Shown one piece after another: positions 25,110 through 34,042 of a DNA stretch of 62,562 nt. The position numbers and the translations under genes were made by a program. This DNA is from Castellaniella sp049673105 (GTDB lineage: Bacteria; Pseudomonadota; Gammaproteobacteria; Burkholderiales; Burkholderiaceae_B): the NCBI RefSeq assembly GCF_049673105.1, contig NZ_JBATXG010000018.1, positions 1 through 62,562 of the forward strand. Reading direction: 5' to 3'. Each line of letters starts with the position of its first letter. The stretch's first letter is position 1. Below the pieces are notes generated by a model. The model was not told where the DNA came from. It made no database searches and saw only the letters and a list, made by a program, of their open reading frames with translations.

Positions 25110-25884
25110 CAAGCCTTCCATCGATCTCCAGATGCGTGCCCGCTGGCAGCGCTGGGAAATGGAATCTCTCAGGGCCCAGCAACAACAGCAACGGCGCGCT
25201 ACCGACGCAGAGCCGCAAAAGGCCGATCTGCTGCGCCGCCGCGCCCAGGCGTTGGCCCAGGCGCGCCAGGAAGGTCTGGACAAAGGCTACCAGGAAGGCT
25301 ACGACAAAGGTCAAGCCGAAGGCCATGCCCAGGGCCTGGAAGCGGGCCGCGCCGAAGGCCATGCCCAGGGTCTGGCCGCCGGTCGCGCCGAAGGCCATGC
25401 CCAGGGCATGGAATCCGGCTACACCGAAGGCCTGGCCCAGTCTCAGGAACAGGCTGCCCGCCTGAACGCCCTGGCCCAGGCCTGCGCGGCCGCCATCAAC
25501 GATCTGGAATCCGAAATCGGCCAATCCCTGATCAGCCTGGCCACCCGGATCGCCGAACAAGTGCTGGGCGAACAACTGCGCGACCATCCAGGCTATGTGC
25601 TGTCCCTGGTCCAGGATGTGCTGCAATCCCGACCCGAACCCGGCGCACCGCTTAATCTGCGCCTGCACCCTGAAGACCTGGGCCTGGTCAATACCTTCCT
25701 GCAGCAGAACCCCGATATCAGCAGCTACCGCCTGATCGCCGACGAGCGCATCACACGAGGCGGTTGCATTGCAGAAACCGCCCTGGGATCCGTAGACGCC
25801 ACGCTGGAAACACGCTGGCAGCGCATCGTCTCGGTACTGGGCCAAAAACCCGGGAATCCCCCGGCCCGACATGACGGCCCCTGA
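25102..25884 (+). CDS. fliH: Flagellar export ATPase regulator FliH
   Basis: A 260-residue cytoplasmic protein that binds and restrains the ATPase FliI and docks it at the export gate. The central region (about residues 55-115) consists of Gly-x3-Gly repeats (GYQEGYDKGQAEGHAQG and so on), known in FliH as a helix-packing rod. In the DNA this shows as three exact 20-base copies with a 36-base period. The C-terminal FliI-binding domain (about 130-250) includes LISLATRIAEQVLGEQL. Both ends overlap neighbours (fliG by 8, fliI by 14 bases), typical of tight coupling. Confidence 0.93.
   Translation: MSDKPSIDLQMRARWQRWEMESLRAQQQQQRRATDAEPQKADLLRRRAQALAQARQEGLDKGYQEGYDKGQAEGHAQGLEAGRAEGHAQGLAAGRAEGHAQGMESGYTEGLAQSQEQAARLNALAQACAAAINDLESEIGQSLISLATRIAEQVLGEQLRDHPGYVLSLVQDVLQSRPEPGAPLNLRLHPEDLGLVNTFLQQNPDISSYRLIADERITRGGCIAETALGSVDATLETRWQRIVSVLGQKPGNPPARHDGP
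25315..25406 (+). repeat. 36-bp tandem repeat inside fliH
   Basis: The 20-base word gccgaaggccatgcccaggg occurs exactly at 25315, 25351 and 25387, a period of 36 bases. It encodes 12-residue units containing AEGHAQG. The near-identity of the DNA, not only of the protein, suggests recent copy-number change by slippage or unequal crossing-over. Confidence 0.9.
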
Positions 25885-27340
25885 TTTTCCTTCCCTGGAC
25901 ACCGCTGGCGACCGCTGGCGGGCCCAGCTGGAATTCTGCGAACAGCGCATCGAAGCCCGTCAGGCCACGCGCCGTCAGGGCCGCGTCACCCGCGCTACCG
26001 GCCTGGTCCTGGAAGCCACTGGCCTTCAGCTGCCCGTAGGCGCCGCTTGCCAGGTGCAAGTCTCGCCGGGCCGCGATCTCTGGGCCGATGCCGAGGTCGT
26101 CGGCTTTCACGCCGATACGCTGTATCTGATGCCGCAAAGCGACATCACCGGCCTGCGCCCAGGGGCACGCGTGGTGCCATCGGAAACCCTGCTGCTGGAC
26201 CCCGTCCCCCTGCCCACCACGCAACGCCTGGAAACCATCGCACCGTCCAATATCGATCAGGCCCGCCATCTCCCGGTTGGCCAGGCTCTACTGGGCCGGG
26301 TACTGGATGGCGCCGGCAGGCCGCTGGACGGCAAGCCGCTGCCCACGGATCTGGATATGGCGCCGCTGACGGCCACACCGATCAACCCCCTCACCCGCGC
26401 CCCGGTCGATACGGTGCTGGACGTGGGTGTGCGAGCCATCAATGGCTTGCTCACGGTGGGGCGAGGCCAGCGCATGGGTCTGTTCGCGGGTTCAGGCGTC
26501 GGCAAAAGCGTGCTGCTGGGCATGATGGCCCGCTACACCCAGGCCGATGTCATCGTGGTCGGCCTGATTGGCGAACGGGGCCGGGAAGTCAAGGAATTCA
26601 TCGAACTGAACCTGGGAGCAGACGGTCTGGCGCGCTCGGTGGTGGTAGCCGCCCCGGCGGACGTCTCGCCCCTGCTGCGCCTGCAGGGGGCTGTCTACGC
26701 CACGCGGCTGGCGGAATTTTTCCGCGACCAGGGCAAACACGTGCTGCTGATCATGGATTCCCTGACCCGCTACGCCATGGCGCAGCGCGAAATCGCCCTG
26801 GCCATCGGCGAACCGCCGGCCACCAAAGGCTACCCCCCGTCCGTGTTCGCCAAACTGCCCACGCTGGTCGAACGGGCCGGCAATGGTGCGCCCAGAGGCG
26901 ACCAGGCCGCCGGCTCGATCACTGCCTTTTATACGGTGCTGACCGAAGGCGACGACCAGCAGGATCCGATTGCGGATTCGGCCCGTGCCATTCTGGACGG
27001 CCACATCGTGCTGTCGCGCACGCTGGCCGAATCCGGTCACTATCCGGCCATCGACATCGAAGCGTCGATCTCGCGGGTCATGTCGGCGATCGTGCCCGCC
27101 AGCCAGTTCCACTGCGTGCATCAGTTCAAGCGCATGGTGTCCCGTTACCAGCGCAATCGGGACCTGATCGCTGTCGGGGCCTATACTGCAGGAAACGACC
27201 CGGAAATTGACCAAGCGATCGAACGTTATCCTTGGCTCGAGGGGTATTTGCAACAAGGTATCGACGTGCAGGTTGACTACCCGGCTGCCACGGCTGCTCT
27301 GGCAAGCGTGCTGGGTCAGGAGATCACTCATGAACCCTAA
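25871..27340 (+). CDS. fliI: Flagellar type III export ATPase FliI
   Basis: A 489-residue ATPase, related to the F1 beta subunit, that primes substrates for flagellar export. The Walker A loop is GSGVGKS (residues 207-213), then GLIGERGREVKEFIE and the Walker B strand VLLIMDSLTRYAMAQREI. The preceding beta-barrel domain and VLDGAGRPLDGKPLP linker are standard. The ATG at 25871 overlaps fliH by 14 bases, and its own end overlaps fliJ by 11 bases. Confidence 0.96.
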   Translation: MTAPDFPSLDTAGDRWRAQLEFCEQRIEARQATRRQGRVTRATGLVLEATGLQLPVGAACQVQVSPGRDLWADAEVVGFHADTLYLMPQSDITGLRPGARVVPSETLLLDPVPLPTTQRLETIAPSNIDQARHLPVGQALLGRVLDGAGRPLDGKPLPTDLDMAPLTATPINPLTRAPVDTVLDVGVRAINGLLTVGRGQRMGLFAGSGVGKSVLLGMMARYTQADVIVVGLIGERGREVKEFIELNLGADGLARSVVVAAPADVSPLLRLQGAVYATRLAEFFRDQGKHVLLIMDSLTRYAMAQREIALAIGEPPATKGYPPSVFAKLPTLVERAGNGAPRGDQAAGSITAFYTVLTEGDDQQDPIADSARAILDGHIVLSRTLAESGHYPAIDIEASISRVMSAIVPASQFHCVHQFKRMVSRYQRNRDLIAVGAYTAGNDPEIDQAIERYPWLEGYLQQGIDVQVDYPAATAALASVLGQEITHEP

Positions 27341-27779
27341 TACTTCGCTTGACGTCCTGATCAACTTGACTCAGGACAAACTCGACGAAGCCGGGCGAGT
27401 GCTGGCCGAACTCAGTACTCAGCGACGTGAAGCCCAGGGCCAGCTCAACACCCTGGACCACTACCGCAGCGACTATACCCAGAAACTTCAGGACACCACC
27501 GAAAGCGGGGTAACCGCCTCGAATTACCATAACTTTAGGCACTTTATTGCCACATTGGACGAGGCCATTTCCCAGCAAAATAGAATCATCGCCCAGATCG
27601 ACATCAAAATCGAGACCGGACGCCAACAGTGGCACGATGAAAAGCGCCGCCTGAATTCGTACGAAACTCTGAAAACCCGCCAGCTTCATCAGCTGAGAAC
27701 TCATGAACAACGCCGCGAACAGCGCGCCAGCGACGAAGCCGCTGCCGGACTGTACCGGCGACTGAGACAGTCACACTGA
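27330..27779 (+). CDS. fliJ: Flagellar export chaperone FliJ
   Basis: A 149-residue coiled-coil protein of the export ATPase complex, the central stalk-like partner of FliI, which also recycles chaperones. The sequence is almost wholly helical and charged (RREAQGQLNTLDHYRSDY; ETGRQQWHDEKRRLNSYE), as in the family. The ATG at 27330, with AGGAG upstream, lies inside the end of fliI. A longer open frame begins at 27207 but runs through fliI coding sequence. Confidence 0.92.
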   Translation: MNPNTSLDVLINLTQDKLDEAGRVLAELSTQRREAQGQLNTLDHYRSDYTQKLQDTTESGVTASNYHNFRHFIATLDEAISQQNRIIAQIDIKIETGRQQWHDEKRRLNSYETLKTRQLHQLRTHEQRREQRASDEAAAGLYRRLRQSH

Positions 27780-27792
27780 ATCTGCCCTAGCC

Positions 27793-29016
27793 ATGAACAT
27801 GCCCGTTCTTCCTGTAGTCCACACCAGCCAACCCTCGGTCGACAACACGACGCGACCGGCGGATGCTGGCGCCGCTCAGGACAGCTCTCCCGCATTTTCA
27901 AATGTGCTGTCCGGCCAGCGCAATACGACGGCTGACGACCAATCCCCGACGCGTCGGGTCGATGTCCCATCCTCCGATGCCGCCAAAAAACAGGACCCGC
28001 TCGGGCCGGATGAAACCCTGGCACTGATCCTGGACAGTGCCGCCCTGCCGCTGATGCAGCCGCTCGTCCAGACTCCGGCCACGCTGCGCCATCAAACCGG
28101 TGCTGCCTCACCCAAGACCGACGCCATCACCGGCGATCAACCTGCCCCGCAGCGCGGACAGGCTGTCGCTGCACTGCTGGCAGACGATAGCGCTGCCGCC
28201 GACACGCCGCAGCCCGGCCAGAAAGCACAGGGCGACACAGCGCCTCTGACCGTCCGCGCCACTCAACCGATCCTGACGCCTACTGCACCGACCCGCCTTC
28301 AGGCCGCCGCCGTCGATCTGCCGCAGGCCGATAAACGCACGCCCGTGACCAATCGTCCCGTCACAGCCTTGTCAGCGTCAGCGGACACCACGGTGACATC
28401 ACCAGCCAGCCTGGCATCCGCTACGGCGACCCACACCGCGGTAGCCACCCAACTGAGCAGCGCGCCGGCCCTCCTGACAGATACGCCGGTCGCGGCACTG
28501 GGCGCGAGCCTGTTGCCTGCCGCGACAAGCAGCAGCATCCAGCCCGCGATCCAGCTTGCCGTCCCCACACCGCTGAACAGCCCCCAATGGCCGCAGGACT
28601 TCAGCCGCCAGATACTGAATCTGACACAAGCCGGCGCCTCTGGGCACACCGTCCAGATGCGCGTCAATCCGCCCGAACTGGGCCCGATCCACATCACGCT
28701 GCACTTGGGCGACACGCTGGCCCAGGCATCCTTCATTTCGCCGCATGCCAATGTGCGCCAAGCGCTGGAAAACGCGCTACCGCACCTGGAACAGCAACTG
28801 GCCCAGGCGGGTCTATCGCTGGGCCAGGCAAACGTCAGCGACCAGCAGCCCGGTCAGCAGGCATTCGGCCAGTCTGCCCAGGGGTCCGGCTCATCCGATG
28901 GCGCGACATTCAGCCTGGATGGCGGCACGAACACGGTCGCCAGCGATGCCAACCCCGCTGCCTCGGCTCCTCGCCCGCTTATCCGCCCGGACGCCCTGGT
29001 GGATACCTTCGTATGA
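27793..29016 (+). CDS. fliK: Flagellar hook-length control protein FliK
   Basis: A 407-residue protein in the classic fliK place between fliJ and fliL. The first 270 residues are low-complexity and rich in Ala, Thr, Pro and Asp, as expected of the secreted ruler part. The C-terminal domain (about residues 275-355) holds VQMRVNPPELGPIHITLHL, the conserved Flg_hook core, and then LEQQLAQAGLSLGQANV. It controls hook length and triggers the FlhB specificity switch. A second FliK-like gene is present at 20.2 kb. Confidence 0.92.
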   Translation: MNMPVLPVVHTSQPSVDNTTRPADAGAAQDSSPAFSNVLSGQRNTTADDQSPTRRVDVPSSDAAKKQDPLGPDETLALILDSAALPLMQPLVQTPATLRHQTGAASPKTDAITGDQPAPQRGQAVAALLADDSAAADTPQPGQKAQGDTAPLTVRATQPILTPTAPTRLQAAAVDLPQADKRTPVTNRPVTALSASADTTVTSPASLASATATHTAVATQLSSAPALLTDTPVAALGASLLPAATSSSIQPAIQLAVPTPLNSPQWPQDFSRQILNLTQAGASGHTVQMRVNPPELGPIHITLHLGDTLAQASFISPHANVRQALENALPHLEQQLAQAGLSLGQANVSDQQPGQQAFGQSAQGSGSSDGATFSLDGGTNTVASDANPAASAPRPLIRPDALVDTFV

Positions 29017-29092
29017 CCCCATTGCTCTATGTCGGGTCTCCCAGGCATTACAATGCTGCCTCCCGATCCCAGTGACACCTTGAACCGGAACC

Positions 29093-29560
29093 ATGCTCAG
29101 GCTACTTAAATTCATTCTTCTGCTCATCGTGATCATCGGCGCCTCCGTGGGAGGCACGATGCTATTCATGGACAGGACCAGCATGCCCAGCCCCGCGCTT
29201 AGCCAGGCAGAGAATGCCGCCCCTGTCGCGGTCCCTGTCGTGCCGGCGCCCATCTTTGCTGATCTCGAACCCTTCACCGTCACTCTCTACGGTGAGATTC
29301 GCAATCGTATTCTCTACACCGCCATCACGCTGCGCCTGGGCGACGAAGGCTCACGCAAGCAAATCCAGGACTACATGCCCGAAGTCCGCGATCGCATCCT
29401 GAAAGTTCTGTCTTCCCAGGAACTCGCCACCATCCAGACGCCAGAAGGCCGTCTATCGCTTGGCACCATCATCAAGGCCGATCTTTCCCGCCCCTTTGCG
29501 GCGCAATTGCCCGGCCCCCATGTGGCTGACGTGTTGTTCACCGCTTTCGTGGTTCAGTAA
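29093..29560 (+). CDS. fliL: Flagellar basal-body-associated protein FliL
   Basis: A 155-residue single-pass inner-membrane protein. One N-terminal membrane helix (about residues 4-24, LLKFILLLIVIIGASVGGTM) anchors a periplasmic domain with LEPFTVTLYGEIRNRILYTAITL. FliL surrounds the stator and supports torque. The stop codon overlaps the fliM start by one base (TAATG). A gap of 76 bases separates it from fliK. Confidence 0.93.
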   Translation: MLRLLKFILLLIVIIGASVGGTMLFMDRTSMPSPALSQAENAAPVAVPVVPAPIFADLEPFTVTLYGEIRNRILYTAITLRLGDEGSRKQIQDYMPEVRDRILKVLSSQELATIQTPEGRLSLGTIIKADLSRPFAAQLPGPHVADVLFTAFVVQ

Positions 29561-30576
29561 TGCCCTATCAAAGCATGCTTTCCCAGGATGAAGTCGATGC
29601 CCTGCTGGCAGGGGTCACCGGCGAAGAATCCTCGACGCAAACGGCGGCCGAAGTCCCTCAGGACGGCGTGCGGCCTTACGACCTGGGCTCTCCCGACCGG
29701 GTCGTGCGTCATCGCATGCAAACGCTGGAACTGATCAACGAACGCTTCGCCCGACGCCTGCGCTCGATGTTCTTCGGTTTCATGCGGCGCAACGCAGACA
29801 TCACGGTCAACGCCATCAAAATCCAGAAATACTCGGACTTTGAACGCAATCTGCCCGTCCCCAGCAATCTGAACATGGTTGCTCTGAAGCCACTGCGCGG
29901 CACGGGTCTGTTCACCTTCGACCCCAACCTGGTCTTCCTGGTCATCGACAGCCTGTTTGGCGGCCATGGCCGCTACAATACTCGCATCGAAGGGCGCGAT
30001 TTCACCAACACCGAACAGCGCATCATCCGCCGCCTCCTGAACCTGACGCTGGAATGCTACGGGCAGGCTTGGGACAATATTTATCCGATCGAATTCGAAT
30101 ACATGCGATCGGAAATGCACACCAAATTCGCCAATATCGGTTCGGGCAACGACGTGGTGGTGCTGACCACCTTCAACATCGAACTGGGTGCCTCGGGCGG
30201 CAAACTGAACGTCTGCCTGCCCTATTCCATGCTGGAACCCATCCGCGACATCCTGACACAACCGCTGCAGCAATCCGCCGCCGATTCCATCGACCAGCGC
30301 TGGACCCAGCAGCTATCGCGCGAAGTCCGCAGCGCCGAAGTCGAACTCGGCGTCGAATTCGCCCGCATCGAAACATCGATTGCCGAACTGTTGCATCTGG
30401 CCGTCGGCGACGTATTGCCCGTCGACGTCCAACCCAATGTGACGGCGCGCGTCGGAGGCGTCCCTGTGCTGGATTGCAGCTACGGGACCTTCAACGGCCG
30501 TTATGCCCTGCGCGTGCATAAAATTCTTGCCTCGCCCGGCGATTCCGACCAACTGCTAGCCCGCACGAAGAAATGA
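29560..30576 (+). CDS. fliM: Flagellar motor switch protein FliM
   Basis: A 338-residue C-ring protein that binds phosphorylated CheY and switches rotation. The N-terminal CheY-binding peptide is intact (LSQDEVDALLAG). The middle domain includes LFTFDPNLVFLVIDSLFGG and the C-terminal part is FliN-like (VGDVLPVDV). Length is normal. It starts on the last base of fliL and overlaps fliN by 4 bases. Confidence 0.96.
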   Translation: MPYQSMLSQDEVDALLAGVTGEESSTQTAAEVPQDGVRPYDLGSPDRVVRHRMQTLELINERFARRLRSMFFGFMRRNADITVNAIKIQKYSDFERNLPVPSNLNMVALKPLRGTGLFTFDPNLVFLVIDSLFGGHGRYNTRIEGRDFTNTEQRIIRRLLNLTLECYGQAWDNIYPIEFEYMRSEMHTKFANIGSGNDVVVLTTFNIELGASGGKLNVCLPYSMLEPIRDILTQPLQQSAADSIDQRWTQQLSREVRSAEVELGVEFARIETSIAELLHLAVGDVLPVDVQPNVTARVGGVPVLDCSYGTFNGRYALRVHKILASPGDSDQLLARTKK

Positions 30577-31112
30577 GCGACATCAAAGACGACGACACCC
30601 AGGATCCCAGCCAGCCGGATCCCGCCTCTACCAACAAACTAGAGGACGACTGGGCTGCCGCTCTGGCAGACCAGCAGGCTACCGCCCACGACCAGCCGAC
30701 CCAGGCAGCCGGCCTGGGCGCCGAGGACGATTGGGCCTCTGCCTTGGCGGAACAAACCGCCGCCACGCCGCCCGCCGCGCCGGCGCAAGCCCCGGCTGCC
30801 TCGCAGGTCTTCCAGCCCCTGGTGGGCCAGGCCAGCGGCGCCGACAGTGACATCGACATGATCATGGACATCCCGGTCCAGCTGTCGGTTGAACTGGGCC
30901 GCACCCGCCTGACGATCAAGAATATCCTGCAGCTTGGGCAGGGTTCGGTCGTCGAGCTCGACGGCCTGGCAGGCGAGCCCATGGATATTTACGTGAACGG
31001 CTACCTGATCGCCCAGGGCGAAGTCGTGGTCGTGGATGAAAAATACGGCATCCGCATCACCGACATCATCACGCCCTCAGACCGGATCGCCCGGCTGAAC
31101 AACCGCCGCTGA
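30573..31112 (+). CDS. fliN: Flagellar motor switch protein FliN with repeated acidic N-terminus
   Basis: A 179-residue C-ring protein. The conserved FliN core fills about residues 95-175 (MDIPVQLSVELGRTRLTIKN, LAGEPMDIYVNGYLIAQGEV, ITDIITPSDRI). The N-terminal 95 residues are longer than in short FliN proteins and contain a duplicated motif, EDDWAAALADQ and EDDWASALAEQ, about 30 residues apart. Such motifs are found in long-form FliN proteins; here the repeat is clear. The ATG overlaps fliM by 4 bases (ATGA). Confidence 0.95.
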   Translation: MSDIKDDDTQDPSQPDPASTNKLEDDWAAALADQQATAHDQPTQAAGLGAEDDWASALAEQTAATPPAAPAQAPAASQVFQPLVGQASGADSDIDMIMDIPVQLSVELGRTRLTIKNILQLGQGSVVELDGLAGEPMDIYVNGYLIAQGEVVVVDEKYGIRITDIITPSDRIARLNNRR

Positions 31113-31118
31113 TCGCTG

Positions 31119-31436
31119 ATGGACCAGGCTCAGACTCTGCGCGTCATTTTGGCGCTGCTGTTCGTCCTGGTCCTGCTGTTGGCCTTGGCCTGGTTGGCCC
31201 GCCGGGGCGGATGGGCGCGCCACGGCAACCGCACGGCCAATCTGCGCGTGCTGGGCAGCCACAGCCTGGGCGCACGCTGCTCCCTGTCTCTCGTCCAGAT
31301 CGACGACACCCGCCTGCTACTGGGTGTGACTCCCCAGCAGATCACCTTGCTGCACACACTGCCCGCCTCACCCGACACCCAGGCTGCACAGCCCGATTTT
31401 GCCGAATCCCTGGGCAAAACCCTGTCGAGATCCTGA
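31119..31436 (+). CDS. fliO: Flagellar export gate assembly protein FliO
   Basis: A 105-residue membrane protein that helps FliP form the export pore. It has one N-terminal membrane helix (about residues 7-27, ILALLFVLVLLLALAWLA) and a small cytoplasmic domain with LRVLGSHSLGARCSLSLVQI. It follows fliN by 6 bases and its stop overlaps the fliP start (TGATG), leaving little doubt despite low conservation of this family. Confidence 0.9.
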   Translation: MDQAQTLRVILALLFVLVLLLALAWLARRGGWARHGNRTANLRVLGSHSLGARCSLSLVQIDDTRLLLGVTPQQITLLHTLPASPDTQAAQPDFAESLGKTLSRS

Positions 31437-32230
31437 TGTTCCGCTGGCCAGCCTTTTCATACGCCCTTTCCCCCGCCGGCGCCCTGGCGCTGCGCTGCCT
31501 GTCCGCAGGTCTGTTGCTGCTGCTGATCTGGCCGGGCAATACGCTGGCTCAGGCCACCCTGCCAGCCCTGACCACCACCCCAGGCCCCAACGGCACCGAA
31601 ACCTGGTCACTCAGCGTGCAGACGCTGGTCATGCTGACCATGTTGTCATTCCTGCCGGCGGCATTGCTGATGATGACCAGCTTCACCCGCATCATCATCG
31701 TGCTGGGCCTGCTGCGCAACGCCCTGGGCACCGGCGTATCGCCCCCCAACACCATCCTGGTGGGCCTGGCCTTGTTTCTGACGCTGTTCACCATGTCACC
31801 GGTCTTCGACCAGATCTACACCCAGGCCTACCAGCCCCTGGCCAGTGATCAGATCAGCTTTGAAGAAGCCCTGAATCGGGGCGCTCAACCACTCAAGACC
31901 TTCATGCTGCACCAGACCCGCGAAGCGGATCTCAGCATGTTCGCCGATATGGCCGCCATCGGCCCGCTGGAAACCCCCGATGCCACGCCGCTGCGGGTGC
32001 TGGTCCCCGCCTACGTCACCAGCGAACTGAAAACCGCCTTCCAGATCGGCTTTACGATCTTCATTCCTTTTCTGATCATCGACCTGGTCGTCGCCAGCCT
32101 GCTGATGGCGCTGGGGATGATGATGGTGCCGCCTGTCAGCATTTCCCTGCCTTTCAAGCTGATGCTGTTCGTGCTGGCCGACGGCTGGCACCTGTTGCTG
32201 GGGTCCCTGGCCCGCAGCTTCTATCAATAA
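31436..32230 (+). CDS. fliP: Flagellar export gate protein FliP
   Basis: A 264-residue core protein of the flagellar export pore. An N-terminal signal peptide (hydrophobic about residues 18-36, ending AQA) precedes four membrane segments. Family signatures are visible: MLTMLSFLPAALLMMTSFTRIIIVL and FIPFLIIDLVVASLLMALGMMMVPP. The ATG at 31436 overlaps the fliO stop; the frame is open upstream within fliO. Confidence 0.96.
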   Translation: MFRWPAFSYALSPAGALALRCLSAGLLLLLIWPGNTLAQATLPALTTTPGPNGTETWSLSVQTLVMLTMLSFLPAALLMMTSFTRIIIVLGLLRNALGTGVSPPNTILVGLALFLTLFTMSPVFDQIYTQAYQPLASDQISFEEALNRGAQPLKTFMLHQTREADLSMFADMAAIGPLETPDATPLRVLVPAYVTSELKTAFQIGFTIFIPFLIIDLVVASLLMALGMMMVPPVSISLPFKLMLFVLADGWHLLLGSLARSFYQ

Positions 32231-32243
32231 GGGGGTACCGCCC

Positions 32244-32513
32244 ATGACACCCGAAGCCGTCATGTCTCTGACCTACCAGGCCTTGCGAGTCGCCCTGTCT
32301 ATCGCCGGCCCCCTCTTGTTGGTCACCTTGCTGGTGGGCTTGCTGATCAGTATTTTCCAGGCGGCCACCCAGATCAATGAAATGACCCTGTCCTTCATCC
32401 CCAAGCTGCTGGCGGTGGGGGCGACGCTGGTCTTGCTGGGGCCCTGGCTGCTGTCCACCATGGTTGACTATATCCGGGCCCTGTTGGAATCCATTCCCGG
32501 TCTGGCCGTCTAG
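32244..32513 (+). CDS. fliQ: Flagellar export gate protein FliQ
   Basis: An 89-residue two-helix membrane protein of the export gate. It begins MTPEAVMSLTYQALRVAL and has the conserved turn ISIFQAATQINEMTLSFIPKLLAV between the two membrane hairpin segments. Length is standard. It lies 13 bases after fliP and 11 bases before fliR. Confidence 0.96.
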   Translation: MTPEAVMSLTYQALRVALSIAGPLLLVTLLVGLLISIFQAATQINEMTLSFIPKLLAVGATLVLLGPWLLSTMVDYIRALLESIPGLAV

Positions 32514-32524
32514 CCGGACTGGAC

Positions 32525-33310
32525 ATGATCGACGTCCAGCTCGACCAACTGTACGCCTGGATCACCGGCCTGCTGTGGCCCCTGTTCCGGATAGGCGGTC
32601 TGGTCATGATGGCGCCCATCCTGGGCGAATCGTCGGTTCCCATCCGCATCAAGGTGGGGGTTTCGGTGGTTCTGACCCTGGTGGCGGCACCCCTGATCGG
32701 CCCTGTCCCGACCATCCCTCCCAGCTCATATGCCGGCCTGCTGATCGCCGCGCAACAGGTGCTGATCGGCATGGCGCTAGGCTTTTGCATGCGCTTGATC
32801 TTCACGGCAGCGATGATGGCGGGCGAGTTCGTCGGCCTGCCGATGGGGCTGGCCTTTGCATCCTTTTTCGACCCCGCCACCGGCGCGAATACCGCCGTGC
32901 TCTCGCGCCTGATCAATATCGTCGCCATGCTGCTTTTTCTGGCAGTCGACGGCCATCTATTAATGCTGGATGGCCTGATGCGCACCTTCGAAATCCTGCC
33001 GATCGGCGCCCCTTTGCACACGGACGGCTGGGCAGCCGTCATCGACTGGAGCGGCCAGATCTGGATTTCCGGCATGCTGCTGGCGCTGCCCATCATCATC
33101 GTGCTGCAGACCATCAATCTCTCGCTGGGGATTCTGAACCGCACGGCGCAACAGCTATCGGTATTTGCAGTGGGTTTCCCGATCACCCTGACGACCGGCC
33201 TGATCATGCTGGCGATCGTACTGCCTCGCAGCAGCGAGTTCCTGATGAAATTGTTCCAGGACGGATATCAGGCGATGGCGCAGATCGCCCGCGGGCTGGC
33301 GGGCCTGTAA
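32525..33310 (+). CDS. fliR: Flagellar export gate protein FliR
   Basis: A 261-residue polytopic membrane protein completing the FliPQR pore. Several membrane helices are clear, with family features FRIGGLVMMAPILG near the N-terminus and GEFVGLPMGLAFASFFDP in the middle. It is the last gene of the fliF-R operon. The next gene, a lipoprotein, converges from the opposite strand after 43 bases. No obvious terminator hairpin with a T-run is visible in that gap. Confidence 0.95.
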   Translation: MIDVQLDQLYAWITGLLWPLFRIGGLVMMAPILGESSVPIRIKVGVSVVLTLVAAPLIGPVPTIPPSSYAGLLIAAQQVLIGMALGFCMRLIFTAAMMAGEFVGLPMGLAFASFFDPATGANTAVLSRLINIVAMLLFLAVDGHLLMLDGLMRTFEILPIGAPLHTDGWAAVIDWSGQIWISGMLLALPIIIVLQTINLSLGILNRTAQQLSVFAVGFPITLTTGLIMLAIVLPRSSEFLMKLFQDGYQAMAQIARGLAGL

Positions 33311-33353
33311 AGGCGCCCGCCAGCACATCACACCGGACGGCGCGACCGCGGCC

Positions 33354-34040
33354 CTATGAAGAAGACAAGGGATAGGTCACGCCCGGCACCACCTTGGACC
33401 CCCTCGGCAGCAGCGGCTGCGTGCCCGCAGGATCGACAGTCGAACTACCCGATACCGGCGGCGGCGGAGGCACCGGTATCGGGTCTACTGCTGCCGGCTG
33501 TGTGCCGGGTTCGCCATTACCGGGGATCACGATCATGCCATCGTCCGCCGTCGGCTGAGTATCCGCAGCCTTTGCCGCGGACTGGGCCTTGGCGCGCTCC
33601 TGGGCGGCTTCGCGATCGGCTTCGGCAGCCGTCCTGGGGTGGCGCAACGCCGGCACATTGATGCTGTTTTCCATCCGCTGGAATGTACCGTCCGGCCCGA
33701 AACGCAGCCAGACTTCCTGACGGGCATACACGGCATCGGTCGCCAGCGTGGCCTTGTAGGCCCAACGAGCCAGCACGGTATCGCCCTGCTGCCAGACATC
33801 CGTAGGCTGAGCGCCCAGATCTTGAGAGGCTTGGTCCAGCGTCGTGCGCCCCACCACGATGCGATCCAGCCCCGCCGTATTCAGGCCATTGCCGCTGAAA
33901 GCACACCCGGTCAGCATCAACGCAGCGGCGGTCAGCACAACCGCCCCGCGCATGCGCCTGAGCGGTTCCGATAAAAAAGAAACCGGCCTCAGCGCCTGAT
34001 CCTGCGCCCCACTGGAAAGCCCTTGCCTACGATGCTTCAT
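33354..34040 (-). CDS. BamE/SmpA-like outer-membrane lipoprotein with Pro-rich tail
   Basis: A 228-residue predicted lipoprotein. A hydrophobic segment ends in the lipobox LTGC (Cys near residue 46 from the chosen start). The mature part (about residues 55-120) resembles BamE/OmlA domains (LDRIVVGRTTLDQASQDLG). An Ala/Glu-rich helix and a Pro-rich tail (VPPPPPVSG) follow. The start at 34040 lies 2 bases after the upstream chemoreceptor stop, with GGGAGAA positioned for it; an internal ATG at 33953 would give a more usual signal peptide. Its coupling to a chemoreceptor gene is unusual. It is unlikely to be the main BamE because of its extra tail. Confidence 0.72.
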   Translation of the reverse strand: MKHRRQGLSSGAQDQALRPVSFLSEPLRRMRGAVVLTAAALMLTGCAFSGNGLNTAGLDRIVVGRTTLDQASQDLGAQPTDVWQQGDTVLARWAYKATLATDAVYARQEVWLRFGPDGTFQRMENSINVPALRHPRTAAEADREAAQERAKAQSAAKAADTQPTADDGMIVIPGNGEPGTQPAAVDPIPVPPPPPVSGSSTVDPAGTQPLLPRGSKVVPGVTYPLSSS

Positions 34041-34042
34041 AT

